Assembly (NCBI GenBank): GCA_964019135.1
Contig: CAXHSH010000416.1
Span: 620,001 to 684,000, forward strand
Direction: 5' to 3'
Source: Arenicola marina
Lineage: Eukaryota > Annelida > Polychaeta > Arenicolidae
Length of the DNA: 64,000 bases
The translations under genes and the position numbers were made by a program. Below the pieces are notes generated by a model. That model saw nothing but the letters and a program-made list of their open reading frames with translations, did no database searches and was not told the DNA's origin. Positions 31,437 to 42,599 of the stretch are shown here, piece by piece. Positions within the stretch are counted from its first letter, which is position 1. Each line of letters starts with the position of its first letter.

Positions 31437-32890
31437 GTCTGCAAACAAGTGTGTTGTGTAGTATAACCCTAAAATCGAGTGTTTTGTGTAGTGTATCGTT
31501 AGATATAAGTGCTTTAGGTGCTACGATATCGCAAGAGTCGACTGATTTGGGTAGCATTTGGGCCGTACCGAGTGTTTTGGTAAGTGTCATGCTGGAAGAT
31601 GATGTGTTACCGTTGTATATTGCGAAAATCGAGTTATTTGTACAGCATGTCGACAAAACCGAGCGGTTTGCGTAGTATATCCGTAAAACCGAGAGTTTTA
31701 TGTGGTATATAACTAAAACCTAGTGTTTTGAGTAGTATATCGGTAGAACCGAATGTTTTGGATAATAAAATGATCAAATCATGTTTGTTTGTACTGTATA
31801 TCGCTGGAACCGATTGTTTTATATAGTATATCGCAAGAGCCGACTATTTTGAGTAGTTTATCGCTCGTACCGAGCGTTTTGATAAGTGTAACACTGGAAT
31901 TTTGGGTGTTATCCTAATATATCCCTAAAACCGAGTGTTCTGTACAGTTTGTCGGTGTATGCTACACCTGGGTGTTTTGTGCAGTAAATCGCTAAAACTG
32001 GTTGTTTTGAGTGCCATATCACCAGAACCGGTTTTTGCGATATACTACACACAACACTCGGTTCGATCGACATCCAGTTTCAAAACAATCGGATTTGAGC
32101 GATATACGAGGGACACACACCAAATGCCAGCATTACACTTCCCAAAACACTCGGCGATATAACACTCATAACAGTCGGCTCTTGCGATATACTATATAAA
32201 GCATTCTGTTTTAGCGATATACACCACAAACAAAGATGATTTAATCATTAAATTAACCAAAACACTCGGCTCTACTGACGTAGTACGTAAACACACCCGA
32301 TTCTAGTAGTACACTACCAAAAACATTCGGTTCTGGTGATATTGTACTCAAAACAACCAGTTTTAGCGATTTACTACACAAAGCGCTTAAGGTGTAGCGA
32401 CATACTGTACAGAACACTAGGTTTTAGCGATATGCCAGGGAAAGACACAAAATTCCTGTATTACACTTATCAAAGCGCTCGGTACGAGCAATGCACTACT
32501 CCAAACAGTCGGCTCTTGAGATATGCTATTTAAAACACTCCGTGCCAGCGATATACACCACAAACAAGATTTCATTATTTTATTACCAAAAACACTCGGT
32601 TCTAGCGAGATACTAATCAAAACACTCATTTTAGTTATATACCACACAAAACACTCGGTTCTATCGACATGCTGTACAAACAACTCGCTTTTAGCAATAT
32701 TCGGTCATATTCAAATCATGTTTGTTTGTGTTGTATATCGCTGGAACCGATTGTAATATAGTATATCGCAAGAGCCGACTGTTTTGAGTAGTGTATCGCT
32801 CGTACCGAGCGTTTTTATAAGTGTAATACTGGAATGTTGTGTGTTTCTCTTGTATATCGCTAAAACCGAGTGTTGTGTACAGTATGCTTT
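31437..32890. repeat. 30-bp satellite, left margin, with two orientation switches
   Basis: Diverged copies of the 30-bp unit. From 31,437 to about 32,032 the unit reads GTATATCGCTAAAACCGAG; from about 32,033 to 32,700 it reads in reverse (CTCGGTTTTAGCGATATAC); from about 32,703 to 32,890 the first orientation returns. The stretch at 32,730-32,860 closely repeats 31,790-31,910 (ATCGCAAGAGCCGACT, ATCGCTCGTACCGAGCG), which brackets the inverted piece. Short frames here are products of the periodicity. Confidence 0.85.
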
Positions 32891-33490
32891 ATTATATACA
32901 ATTAAAAGGAGTGTGTTACTTACAACACTTTCTTTTAACCCCTGTAGAATACCAAGCCCCTTTCTTCTGATATTACCCCAAAAACAATCCTTTTTAAGGC
33001 AGTGCGAAGGAAGTGAAAAATCTTTATAAACATAAAAGAGTGTTGTTTACGGGAAGTTAAATGTTTTATCTCTCTATATAAGGACTAGCCCAGATATAAT
33101 AAAAAGTTTATTTCACCCCCTTATAGCGAGTGGAAAAATAAAAGAAAGCTTTATTATTTAAAAGAAAAAGGAATGTGTTGTTTACGGGAAATGTGTTGCT
33201 TACAGTACGGCGTCCTTTTCTTTTACCCCTATAGTATACCAAGCCCCTTTCTTCTGATATTACCCCAAAAGAGATCCCTTTTAAGACATTGCGAAAGAAG
33301 TGAAAAATCTTTATAAAAATAAAAGATTGTTGCTTACGGGAAGCTAAATGTTTTTTATTTTCTATATAAGGACTAGCCCAGATATAATAAACTTTTATTT
33401 CACCCCCTTATAGACAGTGGAAAAATAAAAAAAAGGTTAGTTATTTAATAAAAAAAGGAATGTGTTGTTTATGGGAGATGTGTTGCTTTC
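32890..33490. repeat. Tandem pair of an AT-rich ~287-bp sequence
   Basis: ACCAAGCCCCTTTCTTCTGA occurs at 32,951 and 33,238, and CTATATAAGGACTAGCCCAG recurs with the same spacing. Both copies end in poly-A/T-rich GGAAAAATAAAA. It is unrelated to the satellite unit and separates it from the LINE. Origin unknown; it could be a solo terminal repeat pair or a duplicated transposon piece. Confidence 0.8.
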
Positions 33491-33590
33491 GGGAAGCTAA
33501 ATGTTCTTTTTGTTTTTTTTATTGTATCCAGTACAAAATACATGCAACATTTCACAATACGGAGACTAACAGCAGCACTTATCCCTCAAA

Positions 33591-34013
33591 TTATGTAAAG
33601 CGCTGAAGAAACGGTTCAGCGGGTCCCCATTTCTTCGCAAAGGCAGTGTGGGACATTCCAAATTTCTCTAGTTTATAACTATAGCTAATTGTGTTTACAG
33701 CACCTTTGAAGCTTGGCTTGGAATTACCCCACTTACATTTATAAATACACTTTTTTACTATCGTCAAGACATGATTAACTAAATCACAAAAAATGGGTAG
33801 ACGAATGCCCAATAAAACTGTTTTCTCTGTTATTAATTTGTCAGCTGTGAAGCCAGTCGCTTTAGCCAGTACCCGCCCCAGTTCATTCCATATGGGATTA
33901 ACAACTGGACAATGGTAAAAAAAATGGACGAGAGATTCTGTTTCACATTTGACCAGTAGGTCAACAAAAGTTACGTAACGATATCGTGTGGCCGTCGGGG
34001 ACCGTCTCCACAC
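33591..34013 (-). pseudogene. LINE ORF2 C-terminal end
   Basis: The 140-codon frame includes CETESLVHFFYHCPVVNPIW, a zinc-binding-like C-x7-H-x4-C typical of the 'zf-RVT' region that closes many LINE ORF2 proteins. It continues to the terminal AKKWGPAEPFLQRFT. It begins with GTG codons and no ATG, consistent with an internal slice of a longer polyprotein. The A-rich tail of the element follows about 70 bp downstream. Confidence 0.6.
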
Positions 34014-34043
34014 ACCGCGGGGCCTATTTAAAGCCTTAAGAGA

Positions 34044-34379
34044 CTAATGCTGCAGTGAAGTGTGCTGGACGCTGTTACCTGGTGACTTTGTTCTCCAGCT
34101 CTCCGGTAGTGCGTCCAATGTTGCGGTGGTGTAGACTTGTCCACCAAACAGAAGCTGATCTGCCTTCAGTGTCGCTCGTTTGCCATCGCTCCTAGCTGCT
34201 TTCATTATAGGAAGCAGAATCCTTCGACGTTCTTGTATAAGTTTGGGGAAATCCTCTTCAATGTAGATTCTGCTCTCGCGAAGTAGTTGTTTATTCCGCC
34301 AAACTATCTCCCTGTCCGTGAAACAAGCAAACCGCGCGATGATCGGTCGGTGTCTGTCTCGTCGGGAGTGTGGTTTGTG
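34044..34379 (-). pseudogene. LINE ORF1 C-terminal part
   Basis: 112 codons without a start: RRDRHRPIIARFACFTDREI at the beginning, then EEDFPKLIQERRRILLPIMK and LKADQLLFGGQVYTT, to TAG. The order RPIIARF, 'EDFP-x-x-I-x-ERR-x-x-L', AAR-x-x-GKRATL and a final 'L-x-x-G-x-x-Y' is that of the RRM/C-terminal domain of L1/Tx1-type ORF1 nucleic-acid chaperones. The N-terminal half is cut off by satellite DNA at 34,380. Confidence 0.65.
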
Positions 34380-34380
34380 C

Positions 34381-37300
34381 AGTATGTCGCTATAACCGAA
34401 TGTTTTGTGTAGTATGTACCTAAAACCGGGTGTTTTTAGCAGTATATCGCTTGTACCTAGTGTTTTGCTTAATAAAATGATCGAATCATGTCTGTTTGTG
34501 TTGTATATCGCTTACGCCGAGTGATTTGTACATGATGTCGCTATAACTGAGTGTTGGGTGAAGTACATCCCTAAAAGCGAATGTTTTTAGTAGTATGTCC
34601 CTAAAAGCGAGTGTTTTGAGCAGTATGTCGCTCGTACCGCGTGTTTTGGCAGGTGTAATGCTGCAATCTGGTGTGTTTACTTACTATGTGGCTAAAACCG
34701 AGTGTGATGTGCATTATGTTGCTATAATCATGTGTTTTGGGCAGTATATCTCTCGTACCGGATGTTTTGGTAAGTGGAATACTGGAATCTGGCGTGTTTC
34801 CCTAGTATAGTGCTAAAACCGAGTGTTTTGTACAGTATGTCACTACAACCGAGTGTTTTGTACAGTATATCGCTATAACCGAGTGTTTTGTATAAGAACT
34901 CCCTAAAACCGAGTGTTTTGATAAATAAAATGATCGAATCATGTGTGTTTGTGGTGCATATCGCTAAAAGCGACTGATTTGTACAGTATGCCGCTATAAC
35001 AGAGGGTTTTGTGTAGCATATCCCTACAAGCGAGTGTTTTAAATAGTATATCGCTAAAAACGCCTGTTTTATACAGTATATCGCTTTAACTGAAGGTTTT
35101 GTGTAGGGTGTTATTAGCAGTATATCGCTCGTACCGAGTGATTTGGTTAATAAAATGATCGAAACATTTCTGTTTGTGCTGCATATCGCTCAAGCCGAGT
35201 GATTTGTTCAGGATGTCGCTATAACTGAGTGTTGAGTGAAGTATATCCCTAAAACCGAATGTTTTTACTAGTATGTCCCTAAAAGCGAATGTTTTGAGCA
35301 GTATATCGGTAGAGCCGAGTGTTTTGTTCAAAAAAATGATCGAATCATGTTTGTTTGTGTTCTATATCACTACAGCCGAGTGTTTTGTACCGTATGTCGC
35401 TATAACTGAGTGTTTGATGTAGTATATCCCTCAAAGCGAGTGTTTTGAGTAGTATATCCCTAAAACCCAAGTGTTGTGTACAGTATGTCGGTATAACCGA
35501 GCGTTTTGTGTAGCATATCCCTAAACGCGAGTGTTTTGAGTAGTATATCGCTAAAACCGAGTGTTTTGTACAGTATGTCGCTTTAACCGAATGTTTTGTG
35601 TAGTACGTCCCTAAATCCGAATGTTTTGTGCAGTATATCGCTCGTACCAGGTGTTTTGGCAGGTGTAATGATGCAATCTGGTGTGTTAACGTACTATGTG
35701 GCTAAAACCGAGTTTGATGTACATTATGTTGCTATAACCTTTTGTTTTGAGCAGTATATCTCTCGTACCGGGTCTTTTGGTAAGGGGAATACTGGAATCT
35801 GGTGTGTTTCCCTAGTATATTGCTAAAACCGAGTGTTTTGTACAGTATGTCACTACAACCGAGCATGTTGTTCAGTATATCGCTATAACCGTGTGTTTTG
35901 TATTGTAAATCCCTAAAACCGAGCGTTTTGAGCAGTATAGCGGTAGCACCGAGTGTTTTGATTAATAAAATGGTCGAATCATGTGTGTTTGTGGTGTAGA
36001 TCGCTAAAGGCGACTGATTTGTACAGTATGCCGCTACAACGGAGTGATTTGTGTAGCATATCCCTAAAAGCGAGTGTTTGAAATAGTATATCGCTAAAAA
36101 CGCATGTTTTACACAGTATGTCGCTTTAACTGAAGGTTTTGTGAAGGGTGTTTTTAGCAGTATATCGCTCGTACCGAGTGTTTTGGTTAATAAAATGATC
36201 GCATCATTTCGGTTGGTGTTGTATATCGCTAAAGCCGAGGAATTTGTACAGGATGTCGCTATAACTGAGTGTTGGGTGAAGCATATCCCTAAAAAGCGAG
36301 TGTTTTGAGCAGTATGTCGCTCGTACCGCGTGTTTTGGCAGGTGTAATGCTGCAATCTGGTGTGTTTACTTACTATGTGGCTAAAACCGAGTGTGATGTG
36401 CATTATGTTGCTATAATCATGTGTTTTGGGCAGTATATCTCTCGTACCGGATGTTTTGGTAAGTGGAATACTGGAATCTGGCGTGTTTCCCTAGTATAGT
36501 GCTAAAACCGAGTGTTTTGTACAGTATGTCACTACAACCGAGTGTTTTGTACAGTATATCGCTATAACCGAGTGTTTTGTATAAGAACTCCCTAAAACCG
36601 AGTGTTTTGATAAATAAAATGATCGAATCATGTGTGTTTGTGGTGCATATCGCTAAAAGCGACTGATTTGTACAGTATGCCGCTATAACAGAGGGTTTTG
36701 TGTAGCATATCCCTACAAGCGAGTGTTTTAAATAGTATATCGCTAAAAACGCCTGTTTTATACAGTATATCGCTTTAACTGAAGGTTTTGTGTAGGGTGT
36801 TATTAGCAGTATATCGCTCGTACCGAGTGATTTGGTTAATAAAATGATCGAAACATTTCTGTTTGTGTTGCATATCGCTCAAGCCGAGTGATTTGTTCAG
36901 GATGTCGCTATAACTGAGTGTTGAGTGAAGTATATCCCTAAAACCGAATGTTTTTACTAGTATGTCCCTAAAAGCGAATGTTTTGAGCAGTATATCGGTA
37001 GAGCCAAGTGTTTTGTTCAAAAAAATGATCGAATCATGTTTGTTTGTGTTCTATATCACTACAGCCGAGTGTTTTGTACCGTATGTCGCTATAACTGAGT
37101 GTTTGATGTAGTATATCCCTAAAAGCGAGTGTTTTGAGTAGTATATCGCTAAAACCGAGTGTTTTGTACAGTATGTCGCTTTAACCGAATGTTTTGTGTA
37201 GTATGTCCCTAAATCCGAATGTTTTGTGCAGTATATCGCTCGTACCAGGTGTTTTGGCAGGTGTAATGATGCAATCTGGTGTGTTAACGTACTATGTGGC

Positions 37301-38290
37301 TAAAACCGAGTTTGATGTACATTATGTTGCTATAACCTTTTGTTTTGAGCAGTATATCTCTCGTACCGGGTCTTTTGGTAAGGGGAATACTGGAATCTGG
37401 TGTGTTTCCCTAGTATATTGCTAAAACCGAGTGTTTTGTACAGTATGTCACTACAACCGAGCATGTTGTTCAGTATATCGCTATAACCGAGTGTTTTGTA
37501 TTGTAAATCCCTAAAACCGAGCGTTTCGAGCAGTATAGCGGTAGCACCGAGTGTTTTGATTAATAAAATGGTCGAATCATGTGTGTTTGTGGTGTAGATC
37601 GCTAAAGGCGACTGATTTGTACAGTATGCCGCTATAACGGAGTGATTTGTGTAGCATATCCCTAAAAGCGAGTGTTTGAAATAGTATATCGCTAAAAACG
37701 CATGTTTTACACAGTATGTCGCTTTAACTGAAGGTTTTGTGAAGGGTGTTTTTAGCAGTATATCGCTCGTACCGAGTGTTTTGGTTAATAAAATGATCGC
37801 ATCATTTCGGTTGGTGTTGTATATCGCTAAAGCCGAGGAATTTGTACAGGATGTCGCTATAACTGAGTGTTGGGTGAAGTATATCCCTAAAAGCGAGTGT
37901 TTTGAGCAGTATGTCGCTGGTACCGGGTGTTTTGGCAGGTGTAATGCTGCAATATGGTGTGTTTACTTACTATGTGGCTAAAACCGAGTGTGATGCGCAT
38001 TATGTTGCTATAACCGTGTGTTTTGAGCAGTGTAGCGGTAGAATCGAGTGTTTTGATTAATAAAATGATCGAATCATGTTTGTTTGTGGTGTATATCGCT
38101 AAAGGCGACTGATTTGTGCAGTATGCCGCTAAAATACAGTGTTTTGTGTAGCATATCCCTAAAAGCGAGTGTTTTAAATAGTATATCGCTAAAAACGTCT
38201 GTTTTATACAGTTTGTCGCTTTAACCGAAGGTTTTGTGTAGGATGTTTTGAGCAGTATATCGCTCGTACCGAGTGTTTTGGTTAATAACA
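34381..38290. repeat. Left 30-bp satellite array (orientation A)
   Basis: Units read GTATATCGCTAAAACCGAGT followed by GTTTTGTRCA on the plus strand. Two other modules recur: ATGATCGAATCATG...TTTGTTTGTG, and a GGAATACTGGAATCTGG...GTGTTTCC piece. A 1,689-bp higher-order duplication is visible: 34.6-36.3 kb is repeated as 36.3-38.0 kb almost unchanged, the offset falling to 1,598 bp after a ~91-bp (three-unit) deletion near 37.1 kb. Frames of 60-220 codons on both strands follow the 30-bp period. Confidence 0.92.
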
Positions 38291-41200
38291 TGTCTGTCGA
38301 ATGTTCATCTGATGCCCTCCCTGATGCCTTCCCTTGGGGATGTACTTTTGATGCCCTCCCTGCTGCCCTCCTTGATGCCCTCCCTGATGCCCTCCCTGGG
38401 GGATGTCCTTCTGATGCCCTCCCTGATGACCTCCCTCATGCCCTCCCTGATGCCCTCCCTTGGGGATGTCCAGCTGATGCTTTCCCTGATGCCCTCCCTT
38501 GGGGATGTCCTTCTGATCCCCTCCATGATGCCCTCCCTGGGGGATTTCCATCTGATGTTCTCCCTGATGCCCTCCCTGGGGGATGTACTTCTGATGCCCT
38601 CCCTGGGGGATGTCCTTCTGATGCACTCCCTGATAACCTCCCTCATGCCCACTTTGGCGGATGTCCATCTGATGCCCTCCCTGATGCCCTCCCTTGGGGA
38701 TGTAGAGCTGACGCTCTTCCCGATGCCCTCCCTGGGGATGTCCGTCTGATGCCCTCCCTGATGCCCTCCCTGGGGGATGTCCATCTCATGCCCTCCCTGA
38801 TTCCCTCCCTGGGGGATGTCCATCTGATGGCCTCCTTGGGGGATGTCCATCTGATGCTCTCCCTGAACCCCTTCCTGATGCCCTCCCTGGGAGATGTCCA
38901 TTTGATGCTCTCCCTGATCTGATGCCATCCCTGTTGGATGTCCTTCTGATAACCTCCATGATGCCCTCCCTGGGGGATTTCCATCTGATGCTCTCCCTGA
39001 TGCACTCCCGTGGGGATGTCCGTCTGATTCTCCCCCTGATGACCTCCCTCATTCCCTCCCTTGAGGATGTCCATCTGATGCCCTCCCTGATGCCCTCCCT
39101 TGGGGATGTCCAGCTGATGCTTTCCCTGATGCCCTCCCTTGGGGATGTCCAGCTGATGCTTTCCCTGATGCCCTCCCTTGGTGATGTCCTTCTGATCCCC
39201 TCCATGATGCCCTCCCTGGGGGATTTCCATCTGATGTTCTCCCTGATGCCCTCCCTGGGGGCTGTCCATCTGATGCTCCCCTTGATGCCCTCCCTGGGTG
39301 TTGTCCATCTGATGCCCTCCCTGATACCATCTCCGATGCCCTCCATGGGGGATGTCCTTCTGATGCCATCTCTAATGCCATCCCTGATGCCCTTCCTGGG
39401 GGATGTCCTTCTGATGCCCTCCCCGATGCCCTCCCTGGGGGATGTCCTTCTGATGCGCCCCCTGATGACCTCCCTCATGCCCTCCCTGGAGGATATCCAT
39501 CTGATGCCCTCCTTGATGCCCTCCCTTGGGGATGTCCAGCTGATGCTCTCCCTGGTGCCCTGCCTGGGGGATGTCCCTCTGATTCTCCCCTTGATGCCCT
39601 CCCTGGGGGATGTACTTCCGATGCCCTCCGTGATACCCTCCTTTATGCCTTCCCTTATGACCTCACTGGGGAATGTCCATCTGATTCTCTGCCTGAAGCC
39701 CTCCCTGATGCCCTCCCAGGGGGATGTCCTTCTGATGCCCTCGCTGATGACCTCCCTGACGCCCTCGCTGGGGTATGTCCATCTGATGCCCTCCCTGATG
39801 CCCTCCCTGGGGGATGTCCAGCTGATACTCTCCCTGATGCTCACCCTGATGCCCTCGCTGGGGGATGTCCATCTGATGCTCTCCCTGATGCCCTCCGTGA
39901 TGCCCTTCCTGGTGGATGCCCATTTGATGCTCTCCATGATGCCCTCCCTGATGCCTTCCCTGAGGCACGTCCTTCTGATGCTCTGCCTGATGTCCCCCAT
40001 GCAGGATTTCTATCTGATGCTCTCCCTGATGCCCTCAATGGGGGATGTCCATCTGATGCTCTCCCTGATGCCCTCCATGATGCCCTCCCTGTTGCCCTGG
40101 CTGGGGGGTGTCCATCAGATGCTCTCCCTGATGCCCTGCTTGCTGCCCTCCCTGGGGCATGCCCATCTGATGCTCTCCCTGATGCCCTCCCTAGGGGATG
40201 TTCTTCTAATGATGCCCTCCATGATGCCCTCCCTGGGGTATGTCCATCTGATGCTCCCCCTGATGCCCTCCCTGATGCCGTCCCTGGGGGATGTCCGTCT
40301 GATGCTCTCCCTGATGCCCTCCCTAATGCCCTCCCTGGGGGATGTCCTTCTCATGCCCTCTCTGAAGCCCTCCCTGATGCTTTCCCTGAGGCATGTCCAT
40401 CTGATGCCCTCGCTGATGCCATCACTGGGGGATGGCCATCTGATGCCTTCTCTGATGCCCTCCCTGATGCCCTCCCTGGGGGATGTCCTTCTGATGTCCA
40501 CCCTGATGCCCTCCCTGGGAGATGTCCATCTGATGCTCTCCCTGATGCCCTCCCTGGGGGATGTCCATCTGATGCTCTCCCTGATGCCCTCCCTGATGCC
40601 CTTCCTGGTGGATGCCCATTTGATGCTCTCCATGATGCCCTCCCTGATGCCTTCCTGAGGCATGTCCTTCTGGTGCCCTCCCTGATGCCCTCCCTGGGGA
40701 ATGCCCTTCTGATGCCCAACCTGATGCCCCCCACTGATGCCTTCCCTGACGCTGTCCCTGGGGATGTCCTTCTGATGCTCTGCCTGATGCTTCTTTGATG
40801 CCCTCCCTGGGGCATGTCCATCTGATGCCCTCCTTGATGCCATCCCTGGGGGATGGGCATCTGATGCCCTTTCTGATGCCATCCCTGAGGCCCTCCCTGG
40901 GGGATGTCCTTCTGATGCCCTCCGTGATGCCCTCCCTGATGCCTTTCCTGAGGCATGTCCTTCTGATGCCCTCGCTGATGACATCCCTGATGCCCTCGCT
41001 GGGGGATGACCATCAGATGCCCTCCATCTGATGCTCTCCCTGATGCCCTCCCTGATGCCCTTCCTGGTGGATGCCCATTTGATGCTCTCCATGATGCCCT
41101 CCCTGATGTCTTCCTGAGGCATGTCCTTCTGATGCCCTCATTGATGCCCTCCCTGCGGAATGCCCTTCTGATGCCCAACCTGATGCCCGCCCTGATGCCT

Positions 41201-42005
41201 TTCGTGACGCTGTCCCTGGGGATGTCCTTCTGATGACCCGCCTGATGCCTCTTTGATGCCCTCCCTGGGGCATGTCTATCTGATGCCCTCTCTGATGCCA
41301 TCCCTGGGGGATAGGCATCTGATGCCCTTTCTGATGCCATCCCTGATGCCCTCCCTGGGGGATGTCCTTCTAATGCCTTCCATGAGACCCTCCCTGATGC
41401 CTTCCCTGAGGCATGTCCTTCTGATGCCCTCGCTGATGACCTCCCTGATGCCCTCGCTGGGGGATGTCCATCTGATGCCCTCCCTGATGCCCTCCCTTGG
41501 GGATGTCCAGCTGATACTGTCCCTGATGCCCTCCCTGGGGGATGTCCATCTGATGCTTTCCCTGATGCCCTCCTTGGTGCCCTTCCTGGTGGATGCCTAT
41601 TTGATGCTCTCCATGATGCCCTCCCTGATGCCTTCTCTGAGGCATGTCCTTCTGATGCCCTCCCTGATGCCATCCCTGGTGGATAGCCATCTGATGCCAT
41701 CTCTAATGCCATCCCTCATGCCCTCCCTGGAGGATGTCCATCTGATTCTCCCCTTGATGCCCTCCCTAGGGGATGTACTTCCGATGCCCTCCGTGATACC
41801 CTCCTTTATGCCTTCCCTTATGACCTCACTGGGGAATGTCCATCTGATTCTCTGCCTGAAGCCCTCCCTGATGCCCTCCCAGGGGGATATCCTTCTGATG
41901 CCCTCGCTGATGACCTCCCTGACGCCCTCGCTGGGGGATGTCCATCTGATGCCCTCCCTGATGCCCTCCCTGGGGGATGTCCAGCTGATACTCTCCCTGA
42001 TGCCA
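38291..42005. repeat. G/C-skewed minisatellite core (12- and 15-bp modules)
   Basis: Mixtures of CTGATGCCCTCC (12 bp) and CTGGGGGATGTCCAT (15 bp, with variants ending CTT, CAG or CGT) form 27- and 39-bp units. All module lengths are multiples of three, so frames stay open for up to 578 codons on the plus strand (LMPSLGDVH-type peptide) and 453 on the minus strand. A ~250-bp block at 39,590-39,835 is repeated at about 41,750-42,000 (offset near 2,163). The minus strand repeatedly shows GGGAGGGCATCAGGGAGGG, a G-quadruplex-type motif. Junctions with the satellites on both sides are abrupt. Confidence 0.93.
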
Positions 42006-42599
42006 AATTGTACAAATTGTATTGTACAAAACACTCGGTTTTAGCGACATACTAAGAAAGCACACCAGATTCCAGTATTCCACTTCCCAAAACACTCCGT
42101 AAGAGCGATATACTGCTCAAAACACTCGGTACGAGCGATATACTGCTCAAAACACTCGGTAAGAGCGACATACTACTCAAAACACTCTTGGTTTCAGCGA
42201 TATATTATTCAAAACACTCGCTTTTAGGGATATACTAGACGAAGCACTCGGTTATAGGGATATAGTGTACAAAACACTCGGCAATAGCGACATTCTCTAC
42301 AACACACCCGGTTTTAATCATATAATATTCAAAACACTCGCTTTTAGGGATATACTACACCAAACACTTAGTTATAGCGGCATACTCCACAAATCACTCC
42401 GCTTTAGCGATATACAACACAAACACACATGGTTCGATCATTTTATTAACCAAAACACTCGGTTCTAACGATATACTACTCAAAACACTCTGTTTTAAGG
42501 ATTTACTACACATAACACTCGGTTATAGCGATATACTGTAAAAAACACCCGGTTATAGCGACATATTGTACAAAACACTCGGTTTTAGCGACATACTAA

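Larger units (their letters stand above)
33505..34380 (-). mobile_element. Internally deleted LINE (L1/Tx1-like) inside the satellite
   Basis: On the minus strand an ORF1 C-terminal part (34,379-34,044) is followed at once by an ORF2 C-terminal part (34,013-33,591). A 3' UTR then ends in ...GGATACAATAAAAAAAAC with an A-rich tail at about 33,520-33,505. Essentially all of ORF2's endonuclease and RT is missing. The satellite resumes directly at 34,381, so the element or its truncated copy landed in the array. Target-site duplication was not identified. Confidence 0.75.

Noticed and set aside
38922..40658. 578-codon plus-strand open frame, and minus-strand frames up to 453 codons over the same DNA
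   Set aside because: All modules are 12 or 15 bp, so absence of stops in one unit leaves the frame open throughout. Opposite-strand frames are equally long, and the peptide is a monotonous LMPSLGDVH repeat without start context, introns or domain.
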